From contig BTPP01000001.1 in the NCBI GenBank assembly GCA_037102815.1, positions 6,950,582 through 7,014,581 on the forward strand: 64,000 bases of DNA. Reading direction: 5' to 3'. Below the pieces are notes generated by a model. It searched no databases, was not told the origin of the DNA, and saw only the letters and a program-made list of their open reading frames with translations. This DNA is from Neurospora intermedia. Its lineage: Eukaryota > Ascomycota > Sordariomycetes > Sordariales > Sordariaceae. Both the position numbers and the translations under genes were made by a program. How positions within the stretch are numbered: the first letter of the stretch is position 1; each line of letters begins with the position of its first letter. Shown in pieces: positions 54,138 to 64,000 of this stretch.

Positions 54138-55481
54138 TTAGTCACTCCACTCATAGTAATCTACATCGTCCGTAGGGATGTTGAACCCTGTTCTACGCTC
54201 CGATGCCGTGCCTCTCACATCCAGATGCAGACACGGCGGCATGTCTTGGTTGTCCCGAGAGCATTTGACGTACTTCTTGCATCTCGAGGACGGTCCATAT
54301 CCGGAGCGAACCAAGTTGTAGAAACAGAAAAAGCCTTGATGACCGGAACGTAAAAAGTCCTGCCAATGAGCGCGAGCTTCGTTGTTAGTCCAAAGGATGC
54401 TCAGATGGCCCATTAGCTCTGCAAGAGTGAGTTCGTTGTAGTTCCACTTGGCACCTATTTCCTGCAAATCATCCAAGAGTTGCTTGATAGACACGGTGGT
54501 ATTCTCGGGCTCGCCGGGCCGCTCGAGTTGCGCATCTTGGGGGACAGAGTCATCCTGCGTCTTGACCACGGCCGGTGGGGCATGGCCTCGAGGCTCATCT
54601 TCTCGCCGAGGTGGCGGCAACGTGGAGTGGGTAACGGCACGGCCTCGAGGCTCATCTTCTTCTCGCCAATGTGGCGGCAACACGGAGCGGGCAGCCGGCG
54701 GCGCATCCTTCATCTTCACCGCGGCCGGTGGGGTACGGCCTCGAGGCTCATCTTCTCGCCGAGGTGGCGGCAACGTGGAGCGGGTAACGGCACGGCCTCG
54801 AAGCTCATCTTCTTCTCGCCAATATGGCGGCGACACGGAGCGGGTAGCGGCACGGCTTCGAGCATGGTCCTGGTCTGTTAGTCTTTGGTGCGCCTGCTGC
54901 GCCTGCTGCCATGACTGGTCAACTTGGTCATGATGCTCCCTGGCATTGGAGACAGACAAGAATTGAACCTTGATGTTGTAGCACACGCCGTCATTCTTGA
55001 GTGCTAAATCCTTGAGCGTGTTAGTCAAGTTGTCGAGGCCATGATCGTTCATTGTGCCCTTGATCAAGTATTCGCCTTTTTTGTCAGCTTCAGTGACCCA
55101 GTTCAACGACGGCGTCGCTGTGGTGCTTATACGTTCGAGCACGTCAGGATTGTGAAATCCATGCCTAGCCTCGTGAAGAACCGCGTTCTTTGGCAAAGAC
55201 GGGAAGACGTATGCTTCCCGGGAGGGCCTTGTAACGTCTCGCAGCGACAAGTCATTGAGTGTCAGAGCTGCGAATTGTTCGTGCTCTACAAGTCTCTGTA
55301 TGAGGCCTTGGGTGTTAGTATTCCAACGCTGGTCAGCTCCCTGACGCTGAGTCGGGCGTTGATTGCGCCGGTGCGGACTCAATGAACGCCTGCGCGGGCT
55401 GTGTGGGCGCCGATGGCTGCCACTTCTTTGTTCGTTGCGGTCGCGAGACCGATCGCGATAATGACGCCTATTACGATCCAT
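54138..55481 (-). CDS. Unknown RS-headed protein, paralog of the 605-aa protein
   Basis: 447 aa from the ATG at complement 55479-55481 (MDRNRRHYRDRSRDRNE); eight codons upstream another ATG exists, but CTTTACAG just before suggests a 5' UTR intron acceptor. Residues 1-50 are RS-like (SPRRRSLSPHRRNQR). Residues about 85-190 (YVFPSLPKNAVLH, NPDVLERIS, SLNWVTEADKKGEYL, NIKVQFLSV) match the corresponding domain of the 605-aa protein by spacing and key residues. A 47-residue unit (SVLPPHWREEDEPRGR... TLPPPRREDEPRG) is repeated twice. The C-terminal part (LLDDLQEIGAKWNYNELTLA, NNEARAHWQDFL, LVRSGYGPSSR) is shared with the broken copy at 62091. It has no CCHC knuckles. Function unknown. Confidence 0.7.
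   Translation of the reverse strand: MDRNRRHYRDRSRDRNEQRSGSHRRPHSPRRRSLSPHRRNQRPTQRQGADQRWNTNTQGLIQRLVEHEQFAALTLNDLSLRDVTRPSREAYVFPSLPKNAVLHEARHGFHNPDVLERISTTATPSLNWVTEADKKGEYLIKGTMNDHGLDNLTNTLKDLALKNDGVCYNIKVQFLSVSNAREHHDQVDQSWQQAQQAHQRLTDQDHARSRAATRSVSPPYWREEDELRGRAVTRSTLPPPRREDEPRGRTPPAAVKMKDAPPAARSVLPPHWREEDEPRGRAVTHSTLPPPRREDEPRGHAPPAVVKTQDDSVPQDAQLERPGEPENTTVSIKQLLDDLQEIGAKWNYNELTLAELMGHLSILWTNNEARAHWQDFLRSGHQGFFCFYNLVRSGYGPSSRCKKYVKCSRDNQDMPPCLHLDVRGTASERRTGFNIPTDDVDYYEWSD
54560..54860 (-). repeat. Coding tandem repeat of about 140 bp, two copies
   Basis: Within the 447-aa gene the segment encoding (S)xxPPxWREED...PPPRREDEPRG...PPA is present twice (about 54565-54710 and 54715-54860), differing at a few positions. 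Shorter internal copies of cctcgaggctcatcttctcg recur four times. Confidence 0.75.
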
Positions 55482-58202
55482 GTTTGCTAATCTGTAAAGA
55501 GTCACCGATATCAGTATCCCAACCGGCAGCTATTGTGGAAATGGAAGGGCGTGATTAGTAGGATGCTCTTACCGATCGCGGGGTTGTTGGTTGAGAAGGG
55601 AGAAAATCAAATCGGGTGGGAAACGCGTAGGAAAATTGGCTTTGCGTTTGCTCCTGCAGTGCTGCACTTGCTCTGCCGGCCGCAGACTTCCCCTCCCCAC
55701 AGAAGGGCCCACGAAAACCGAGTACCAACCGCTGTAGCAGGTATTTCTGTGTACTGTACGTATGGAATTCGTTCTGAAAACAAAGGGGAGGTGGTTCCAG
55801 TAATCGGTACTGGGACATGTAGACAGCGGTCCCTGTCGGGCTTCTAGATACTATGCCTACAGCTGTAGACATAGGTACAAGGCTCAAATCATTGATGTTA
55901 GGTAATCCGTGTTCCACGAAACTTGTTTTGATAGTCTTGATCACTAAACGGTCGACATTGAGGCCTGGCACGAGTAAGCTGAAACTCAGCAAAAGGGCTG
56001 TAAAGTCTTTTTATTGTTGTGGCTCCTTTTGTTTTTTTTTTTCTCTTCAACACTCGATCCCAATTTCGACCTCACACTGTTTTCTGGGACTCGTGGGCAT
56101 AAGAGGCTTGCTGTCTGTGGGATTCCAAGAAAACCAAGCATGGAAAGAAGTGAGATATGCAAGGAACGGAAATACTTGGGGCTAAAATACATCCCGCTCC
56201 AGGTCAGTGGATGGTATAAGCTCCACCACACTACGTTTTTATGCGTTCTCTAATATGTAGAGGTAACTACCCATCTATGAAAAAGACTCATGAAAAAGTA
56301 TGTCGAGATTGGGATGAATTGCACATCACCTCGAATCATGCTGGTTCATTTGACAGGACTGCATGACAACAGGAACTCGGTGTATTGGTCTGTAGTTCCC
56401 TGTGTCAAAAAGTTGGGAAAAGATGATTGATTGCTTAACCTCCCAAGGGTTAAAGAATGGGCGCTCGCCCATCCTTTATACTATCTAGTTCATACACGTG
56501 TTTAGAGCGAAAGCGAGCTGCAGAGGTCGGCTGTATTGGTCACCTGTGGTGGCCAGATGCCTCGGGCCATCTGCCTACACGCAAGATCCAACACCCTGCA
56601 GGATCGCAGAAAGTTGGAAAATCCGGATGTCTATAAAGACATCTTCCTTCGTCCATCTTTTGACCTTTTCTTTAGAGAGCTGCCTCCTGTTTCCAAGTTT
56701 GTACTCGACTTGCGTGAAGCTTGGAAGCGTTGCTGAAACCTGGACAGCCTGTGACTCGGGATCAGTACCAAGTGCCCAGGCAGTGTAGGTTGTGTGTGCA
56801 GTTTGGGCTGCGTTGACCGTAATCTGCTCGCCATAGGTAGGCATAGTTCTTGGGAGTGGTCGAGGATGGCCTGACGAGCGCCACCAGCTGGAATGGGCAC
56901 CGGGGCGTAAGAATCGTTCAGGCGTTTCTCGGTTGAAGCTCGGGGAATCTGAACTCTGCTTCCTCCCTGACCTCGCGTTGGGCTTGGTCATTGGAGACTT
57001 GCTTGACGGAAAGGCTTCATTGTGAAGACAACAGGTGAGTATAGTTTGGGCCTGGCCAGGGGCTTGCGGTGGCCGGACTCGGTTCGTGGAGAAGTAGATA
57101 TAGTGGTGTCGAGGCTTGTGCATTCCTTGGTCGTGAAGAAACGGAGAATCCGAGCGTCAAAGGCCTGACAGCTATATGATTAGACAGCTCGGTTGTTAGC
57201 CAATGTACGAAAAGATGCGCCTTCTAATGACAAGTCGGTAGAAGCGACAGCAGGCATGGATAGTACCTAGGGCCCTAGGCCTATGCCAAGATCTATTGTA
57301 TTGACGAGGCTCAAGACTGACGCAGCGTTAGATTTAGCCGGGAAAAAGGTGTATCGGCCCCTAGTATGTGGGTGTCTAGGTCCAGCTTTTGGCCATCTGC
57401 CGTACAATTCCGTGGACGAAGACGTCGTGGCCGGTGGAGGTCAGCCTGTCTGTGGGGTCGCGCTGGTCGAGACGTCAGGGCTGAGTGGGCTTTTCGCTGA
57501 AGATCGCAATGGCCCATGAAAGCTACCAGAGACACAAGCATACCTAACTAGAGGTACCTATGGAACTTTCAAGCAAGGCATCCATCAAAGCCTCGAAGAC
57601 GACGGCAGCCTCGAGTTCATGGGTAGGTGCCCTCTGGCGCGGGGTCAAGCGCCCTGAGAGCAAAGTGGGCCGGCCAGCAAGAAATTTAGGGCCGTTGCCA
57701 GCTATCGCTACAGCGCTATTCAATTCCCTCTCCAGATTTCCAAACGCGCCACGGTCTCCATCTTTTCTTCTTCAAAGCCAAATCCGCACATCAGATCTTC
57801 CGACGTTCTTTCACCAGCGACTCACATCACGACAACAGTCTTTGCCACAGTTGCTGTGCTATCACTGTATTCACCATCTTTTCACCCCCATTCCCCACCA
57901 ACATTGCCAGCACCAGAGACCACAACAACAAGGATGAACCCCGCGCTGCTTTGAGCATTCCGGCGAACGACATGTCTAACACAAGGACTTTGCCAAACCG
58001 CCTCCAGCGCATCCTCTTACGCATGCTCAGGCGCAAACCTCCAGCTCGACATCTCCGCTTGGCACAGGCTCTGTTCCTCACGCTCCCGCTTCTCTTCCGA
58101 GGGTTTCATTATCCGGTGGCCCTCTGAATTCGAATCTATCTTTTGAGCACATTTCAATCCGACAACCATACCTCTACCAGAGGTAATTTTCAGAAGAACT
58201 CG
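55482..58202. other. Long non-coding region in the subtelomere
   Basis: About 2.7 kb with no confident gene. A 182-codon minus-strand frame (56575-57123) and fragments near 57972-58140 have some protein-like stretches but no domain or start I can defend. T-rich runs occur at 56030-56043. Confidence 0.4.
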
Positions 58203-58419
58203 GACTGGCGGATTATCAGGCAAATAGAAGATTCACTGAGTCTTTGAGTGGTACGAAGCATACTCTTCCCATCCCCAGGCATCGACTGACTTAACACCCG
58301 GCCCTAGACCGGGCCTGGCCAGACTGGCGGATTATCAGGCAAACAGAAGATCCACTGAGTCTCTAAGTGGTGCGAAGCATGCCCTTCTCGTCCCCAGACA
58401 TCGAATGATATAACACCCG
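58203..58419. repeat. Direct repeat, two 98-bp copies 119 bp apart
   Basis: 58203-58300 and 58322-58419 are related (GGCGGATTATCAGGCAAA ... AACACCCG) with about a dozen differences, mostly transitions. The spacer is CCCTAGACCGGGCCTGGC-like. The origin is unknown. Confidence 0.8.
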
Positions 58420-59727
58420 TTTGTCCAATAGCACCGCCCGACGAATCGATAATGTACGAAAGATGGGCCGTACCCCCGCCTCGGCCATGTCGTGTACGAC
58501 ACAGACGCCGCGGAAAGCCTTTGCTTCCTCCGTCGTGCACAACCAAGCATGAACTTGCTGTGCTACAGTTGCCAGCACCCGTACAAGCATGGAAGCATGC
58601 CTGCGTCACGTCTGGTTGGATCCTGGAACATGCGTTGAAGTCTGTCGGGCCAATGCGTCGTGCACTGATGGCTGTGGCCCGATGCAGGCAGGGGTATTGG
58701 CCTTCAGGGGCACACAGGGGGCTTGGCTTTTAGGAGCCTCCACGTTTACTTCAGGGGCTGGCTTTGTTTGGTCAGTGACAATTCAACCAATCAGATCGTG
58801 CGCTGTGAACATCACTTACAAGGCTGACAACGGCGACTTTGAACAGGATATCAGATTTTCTCGGGATAAATTAGTGGAATCTGTGCTCCAAATCTCCAAT
58901 GACAGTGGTTCGGATCAGGTTCGGTGCGTTTTCTAGCCTATCGCCCACTCGGTATGTCAAGACTATGACGTTAAGTCCGTTTGTGGCAAAACTAACAAGT
59001 CTCGTTGGGATTCCAGAGCAGATTCTCCTTTTAGCGACACCGCTCCCGGTTGTCAGTAAAACAAGAGGCCTCCGACTACTTTGCGGACCTCAAGGAGTCG
59101 AAGAAGAAAGCCAGCACGTCGTTGTTCAGTCGCGCGGAGGATTCGAGTGGCCAATGCCGTGATTCTGGGTAGATTGATAAAGATCAAAGGGAACAAGTAC
59201 ACAGTGATAACTACGATAGCGTAGATGGGGATAGCACAGCTCTATAAACGTAATACGAGGTCCAGAGTCTCCAACTATCTCCCTAGACCGCTCTTTTTCC
59301 AGCACCAATTCGCGCTTACACGCTTGTCCGCCGTACGCCGTCGAGGGAAACCTACAACATGAAATTGGAAAAAGGCAAAGACCTGGAAAGATCGAATAGA
59401 CATTGGGTGGCAGCGGTTTACCGTACATGATTGTTTACAACCCAATGTGGTCTGTTTTCACCTCCATCTATCTAAGGGGCTGTACGGCGGTTTCCGGCGG
59501 GTTTCGTGTAGCCCCCTTGAATTTAGCGCTCTAGGGTATGTCAATAAAAGACGATGGACTGCTGTGGAGTTGTCGGTAGGTATTTTTGCATACTATCGTG
59601 TGGTGATATCGAGTCGTGGCTTCCCTTTCTTGGGCGGGGTATGACCATGTTTGACATTTGTTGACTTTGGACACCTCACTTCTGTCCTTCTCTTCTACAT
59701 TACAGTCTGCCCCTACGACCAAGGACA
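58420..59727. other. Subtelomeric region, no confident gene
   Basis: A 115-codon plus-strand frame at 58589-58936 (ending VNITYKADNGDFEQDIRFSR, DKLVESVLQISNDSG) looks somewhat protein-like and could be a gene remnant. No domain recognised. CTACATTACAG at about 59695-59705 is a possible splice acceptor before the following coiled-coil frame. Confidence 0.35.
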
Positions 59728-61469
59728 ATGGATAGACAGCAATTACCCCCAATACACCCGACCGAGTCGATCCAGCCGGCCATGCAGTCACAACACATGA
59801 CAGTACTGTTGGAGACTCTCGCAGTCATTAACACAGCACAAGCAGTAGCAACAGAAGCTACCAACGGACTTGCCGCAGCAAACAGCGTTGATGTTTATAG
59901 AAACGCAACGGACTTTCTATCGAAGTACGTCGCGGACCAAAAAGAAGCCATTGGCAAGAGCAAAGATCTCGTTCTCGAGTACGCCCGAGATGTCAACGCC
60001 GAAAGCAACAGAAAGGACAAGGCACGCAAAGCCAAGTACCTAGAAGATGAGAAAAATCTCGTAGCCTGGCGCAAGGCAATGGAAGAGGATCTTGCCAATG
60101 AGCTCAAGGAAGAAGAAGACAAGCAACAGGAACAAGCTGATTATTTAGACGGCGAGAAGCATGACCTCGAAGCCCTCCGTATAAAGCTTGATAACCGGGA
60201 GACAAGCTTCGAATAGCGAGAGGCAGAACTGAGCGCAGAGCAGCTCAAGTTCGACGCTCGACTACACACAATCGAAAATATACGGAAGGCCTTCCTAGGG
60301 GACATTATCGAGACATTCAAGGTAGCAACGGACGAGCGCCGATTACGGGATGAAATCGGCCAACGGGAACAGGCACTGACAAGTCTGACTTGGACACACG
60401 CACGCACGACATTCAGGAACGAATCGCCCTCCTCCAAGCCTCAAATGCCAATTTGACTGGACGGGTTACACGATAGCAATAGGAGCTTGTAAAGATTCGG
60501 GCTTCAAACAAGTCCTTGGTCAAGCAACAGACCCTGCTTGAACACCATACTCTCCTTTTGGAAGGTTTGCCCGAGGAAAAGGCGGAGCTTCAAAAAGCTC
60601 TTGCCTTTTCCGAAGGTAAACTTGCCAAACTTGAGAGTGACAAAGGGACTCTTTCCAAGGATAAGGAAACCATCCAAAAACATGCCGACTTCCTGGATGG
60701 CCAGAATAAGACTATGCTCGAGGAAAAGTCAAAGCTTCAACGGGATCTTACCTCTTCCGAAGGTCAAATTACCACACTCCGGAGTCAAAACGAGGCTCTT
60801 TCTAAGGATAAGGAAACTATCCAAGCACATGCTGACTTCCTGGATGGTCAGAACAAGACTCTTCGCCAAGATGTTAGCAGACTTGAAAGCACAAACAAGA
60901 CTCTGCTCAAGAAAAAGACCATGCTTGAAAACCATGTATCCTTTATCGAAGGTCAAGTCTCCACACTTACCAAAATTGAGGCCAGACTCCAGGCCGAAAT
61001 CCGTACTCTATCCGGAGCAAGCACTACGCAACGTAGTGATATCAGTTGCCTTCAGAATCAAATTGAGGACTTTGGCCATCAACTCGGTCAAAACATGGCT
61101 TTGCTCGACACACGCTCTGAGGAAATCAAGAAGCTCGAACAGGACAAGGGCGAATGGAGTCAAAAGCTAGCCGATGCGGAGGCGGACAGTCAACTAAAAG
61201 CCGAAACTGCCACAGAACTCGAGAGGCAAATCGCGGTGCTCAATGCAAGTGCCGAGGAAGCCACAAAAACCAAGACTGAGTCCATGGCGGAATTTGCCAT
61301 GGTCCAGAAGGAGCTCCAAAAAGCTAACGACAAAGTCAAGGAGCTAGAACATCGCGACGATCCGGCTCGTCATTTTACCGCCGCGCTTAAGGAGCTGCAA
61401 GAGTCATTCAAGTCTACCAAGGTACCGCCGCCACCCCCTACGCCTCTCAGTGCCGCAGCGGAAATATAG
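59728..61469 (+). pseudogene. Coiled-coil protein pseudogene
   Basis: From ATG 59728 a long heptad-type sequence (about 580 codons) can be followed: AYNT-type N-terminus with TNGLAAANSVDVYRNATDFL, then charged coil (DKARKAKYLEDEKN, KEEEDKQQEQADYLDG), then repeated blocks containing LSKDKETIQ.HADFLDGQNKT (about 60640-60880). It is broken by TAG at 60214, 60474 and 60480, each explicable as a former CAG in a Gln/Glu-rich coil, and by a frame change near 60380-60390 (frame passes to the one used by 60516-61469). Such proteins resemble generic SMC/tropomyosin-like coils, so function cannot be assigned. It may have been inactivated by RIP-like C-to-T mutation. Confidence 0.7.
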
Positions 61470-61532
61470 GCAAGGCAGGTAGGCTACTTTGGGGGTCAGT
61501 CGCCTCCTCTGGTTTCCGAGCACTCTTTTGAC

Positions 61533-62044
61533 AAGTAGCCTACTTCTGATAAGTAGGCTACTTAAGAATCAAGGCTTCTAATTGGCCGGATTTGGGTGCA
61601 AAAGGATAAAAGCTAGGTAAGGTCCCTTATAAGGACCTTCTGGAAGGCCTTTATAAGGGTCATTAGTAGTAGTTACTATAGTGATTTTTTTAGTGGACCT
61701 TTGGGTGGTCTTTGACCGAGGTTTGACTTCGACTTCGAAGTCCGGATGAGGGTATTTATACTCGTACGAAACTTTTTATACGAAAAAAGACAACTACTAG
61801 TAGGATTGAATTGGTAATGTTGAGAAAGAGAGCGACGATAAAAACCATTGAGCTACTAGCCCAATTAATAAAGAAAAGGATTCGTTGCTTTTATCTATAT
61901 ACCTCAAGGAAGGAATAACTCTCTAGCTATACTAGACTTCTAATTTTTAGCCATTCTTTTAGTGAACCTTATAGTGCACTGAAGATTCGGCCAATCAGAC
62001 GTCCGGATTTTCAAGTAGCCTACTCATATTAAGTAGGCTACTTG
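61533..62044. mobile_element. Diverged inverted-repeat element with tRNA-like cassette, copy B
   Basis: It is bounded by palindromic blocks AAGTAGCCTACTT...AAGTAGGCTACTT at 61533-61563 and a similar pair at 62012-62044. The interior (about 61577-61990) aligns by eye with copy A at 39380-39850: GGATTTGGGTG, AAAAGCTA, GACCTTCTG, GTCCGGATGAGGGTATT, then a minus-strand tRNA-like unit (A box TAGTAGCTCAATGG, B box AATTCAATCC). It is AT-richer than copy A, as if mutated by RIP. No ORF. Confidence 0.6.
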
Positions 62045-62090
62045 ATATAGGTAAACTTCTAGCCTTCAAGTAGGCTACCCAACTTCTTGA

Positions 62091-62597
62091 TTTTTCCACT
62101 ACGGTGGGCAATCTATAGAAACATCGTCGCCCTCTACCTCGCTCAACGAACCACCACCTCGCAAGAGACGTCGGGACAGTTCGCCGGAGAGACCCAAAGG
62201 GCACCACGATTTACAGGGACAAAAGGACGTTTTCCTCAAGGAGATCCTGGACGATTTGACGGAAATGCGCCTCAATGTCAACTTGGTCGTAATCCCGCTG
62301 CCAAAGGTTCTCAATCATCTTCGCGTGATTTGGGAAAAACCCTAGGCTCGTGCTCACTGGAAGCACTACATCCAGACCAGCCTGGCCTCCAGATCAAATC
62401 AAGCCAACATTTGGCATTACTTTACTCATTTGGCTCGGTCGGGCTACGGACCTGATACTCGACGCGATAACACCAAACCATGCTCGGGTGCGCCCGACGC
62501 GCATCCGCCTGGCAAGGAGTGTTTATTGGTGAAGTTTATACTAAAGCTGATAATGTTTGTAGTTGTTGCCGTTGGGGGAATAGGTAGCGGTAATTGA
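62091..62597 (+). pseudogene. Broken copy of the subtelomeric RS-headed gene family
   Basis: One frame reads SPSTSLNEPPPRKRRRDSSP, then EILDDLTEMRLNVNLVVIPL, LNHLRVIWEKP, TAG (62343-62345), ARAHWKHYI and HLARSGYGPDTR. It matches the C-terminal part of the 447-aa protein at 54138-55481 (LLDDLQEI..., ILWTNNEARAHW, LVRSGYGPSSR). There is no N-terminal domain and no start codon of its own; upstream is the repeat element. The TAG may be a former CAG. Homology probably ends near 62510, after which the frame runs into AT-rich sequence. Confidence 0.6.
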
Positions 62598-63835
62598 ATT
62601 GCTGCTCTCCCCTACGCCGCGTTTCTATGTGATATGTTGCCATACTTAATTATTATGACTTGTGCTCTTCCTTGCGTCAAATGTCCAATGCATGCCATGC
62701 CTTTGGATAAGTAGCTATGCTAACATTGTTATATAAACATTAAATTACCCGCTCAATATAGTCCCTTTTCTTACAAACCGACGTAGCTACCTAACCGCCG
62801 GGTGTTTAGGTAGACCCCTTCTTGCTTAGTACGGCTAGGTTTTCAAATGGAGCATCGGACATTCTAGCGCTCCGTTTAGAAGCCGCCTTCTTTTTCCCTA
62901 GTCTAGCGGTTGTAGAGGACCGAGCAAGCTCTGGCGCTATTGTGCCAGTACTAGAACTTTAACGGGGACGTTAAGATTTATTCGACTCCCGGACATTGCG
63001 TAGCCCTAGCGCAGTCGCGGCAGTACGGGAGTTTTGTTGGATAGGTCTAGGCTCCTTGGATTTGACCCTTCTATTAAATACTAGATCGAATGCGTTTTAG
63101 CGCGGTATTGAATAGTTGCGAAGTTGTTCCAAATCTTCCTTCCTAAAGTAACTTCCAACGGAGCGGCGTCCGTTTAGAATTACTTTAAAGATACTAATTA
63201 GGTAGTACATTAGTAGTCCAGTCGGCCCTATAGTATTAAGCGCCTTAGTTAGTATATTAAAATATAGGGAGTAGACTATATACAGTTTATTGGCTTTATA
63301 ACGAGCGTTAGTTAGCTTTAGTTTACAGGAATACTTTTCTAGTACTATAATAGTTTCGATCCTTTTAAATAGGTTTTAACTCTCTTTTTATATATAAGAT
63401 AGGAACTTATCCTATACTTTAATATAGAAAAGCTACGGGTTGTAGTTACTATTAATAATAATAATAATATATTAAATAGTAGTAACTAGTAAGTCGACTC
63501 TCCTTTAAAATAACCGATAGAAAATAAACCTAGTAAGGAGCTTGTAAAACGACGCCGCTTATATTAACGACTTCTATTTTATATTTTTATTAATTCTATT
63601 ATTAGAATTATTATAAGCGAGATAATTATAATTATACTACGCTCTTTAAATATTTATTTAATTCTACTTATTAAAAACTTCGGATATTTTAGAGTATAGA
63701 AAGTACTAGAAAATATATTTAAAATTAATAATATTTTAACTAATATTCTCTTTTAAAACGTATATTTTAGTTAAATTATAATAAATAGGCTATTAAATTA
63801 AAACCTTTTGTACCGCTTTACTTCTAGACGCAAAC
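62598..63835. other. AT-rich subtelomeric region
   Basis: Strongly AT-rich, TA-dense sequence with short runs such as TTAATAATAATAATAATATA. No ORF or known gene. The look is that of RIP-mutated, heterochromatic subtelomere. Confidence 0.7.
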
Positions 63836-63868
63836 GCCGCCGCAGACGCAGACGCAGACGCAGACGCG
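63836..63868 (+). repeat. CGCAGA hexamer repeat next to the telomere
   Basis: About five tandem CGCAGA units (63840-63868), in strong contrast to the AT-rich sequence before it, abut the first TTAGGG. Confidence 0.8.
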
Positions 63869-64000
63869 TTAGGGTTAGGGTTAGGGTTAGGGTTAGGGTT
63901 AGGGTTAGGGTTAGGGTTAGGGTTAGGGTTAGGGTTAGGGTTAGGGTTAGGGTTAGGGTTAGGGTTAGGGTTAGGGTTAGGGTTAGGGTTAGGGTTAGGA
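63869..64000 (+). repeat. Telomere, (TTAGGG)22
   Basis: 132 bases of uninterrupted TTAGGG units (the last reads TTAGGA). The G-rich strand runs 5' to 3' toward the window end, the orientation of a natural right chromosome terminus. Confidence 0.98.

Overview
This is the right-hand end of a chromosome from a filamentous ascomycete, most probably a sordariomycete (Sordariales-like). Support: short 50-70 bp GT-AG introns with CTRAC-type branch points, GC-rich codon use in housekeeping genes, a proteinase K-type secreted protease, a fused HisH-HisF histidine enzyme, a chromodomain Ty3/gypsy retrotransposon, CpA-to-TpA (RIP-like) nonsense mutations, and a terminal (TTAGGG)22 array at 63869-64000 in the orientation expected of a chromosome end.

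Left and central part (about 1-44 kb): ordinary conserved genes separated by long non-coding stretches. In order they are mannose-6-phosphate isomerase (+), two tandem paralogous Thr-rich secreted proteins (+), a large flavoprotein (-), tRNA-Ser(AGA) (+), a complete 7.63-kb LTR retrotransposon (13936-21565), a 215-bp inverted-repeat element, a subtilisin-like protease (+), a Vps62-family protein (-), a TFIIIC subunit-6-like protein (-) divergent from HIS7 (+), ornithine decarboxylase antizyme (-) with an intact TCC-TGA +1 frameshift site, a Yippee-family protein (+), a 0.56-kb inverted-repeat element carrying a tRNA-like cassette, a Dug1-type metallodipeptidase (-) and a small unknown protein (-).

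Distal part (about 44-62.6 kb): fast-evolving genes without recognised function, rich in RS-like and low-complexity segments. Two of them (605 and 447 aa) and a broken fragment next to the telomere appear to form one subtelomeric family. One unknown gene has been cut near its 3' end by a 543-bp MITE with an 8-bp target duplication, and the original reading frame resumes exactly after the element. A coiled-coil pseudogene and a second, decayed copy of the tRNA-like repeat follow. From 62.6 kb the sequence is AT-rich and non-coding, then a short CGCAGA repeat leads into the telomere.

The strongest points for a second look: (1) every in-frame stop in the retrotransposon gag and pol frames is TAG, mostly where the family has Trp, and these stops, the stop in its antisense ORF and both LTR-LTR differences are all explicable as C-to-T at CpA on the minus strand; (2) the antizyme recoding site; (3) the MITE that truncates a gene; (4) the tRNA-like cassettes inside inverted-repeat elements; (5) the telomere-linked gene family. 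All calls are from reading the sequence; no database search was run.
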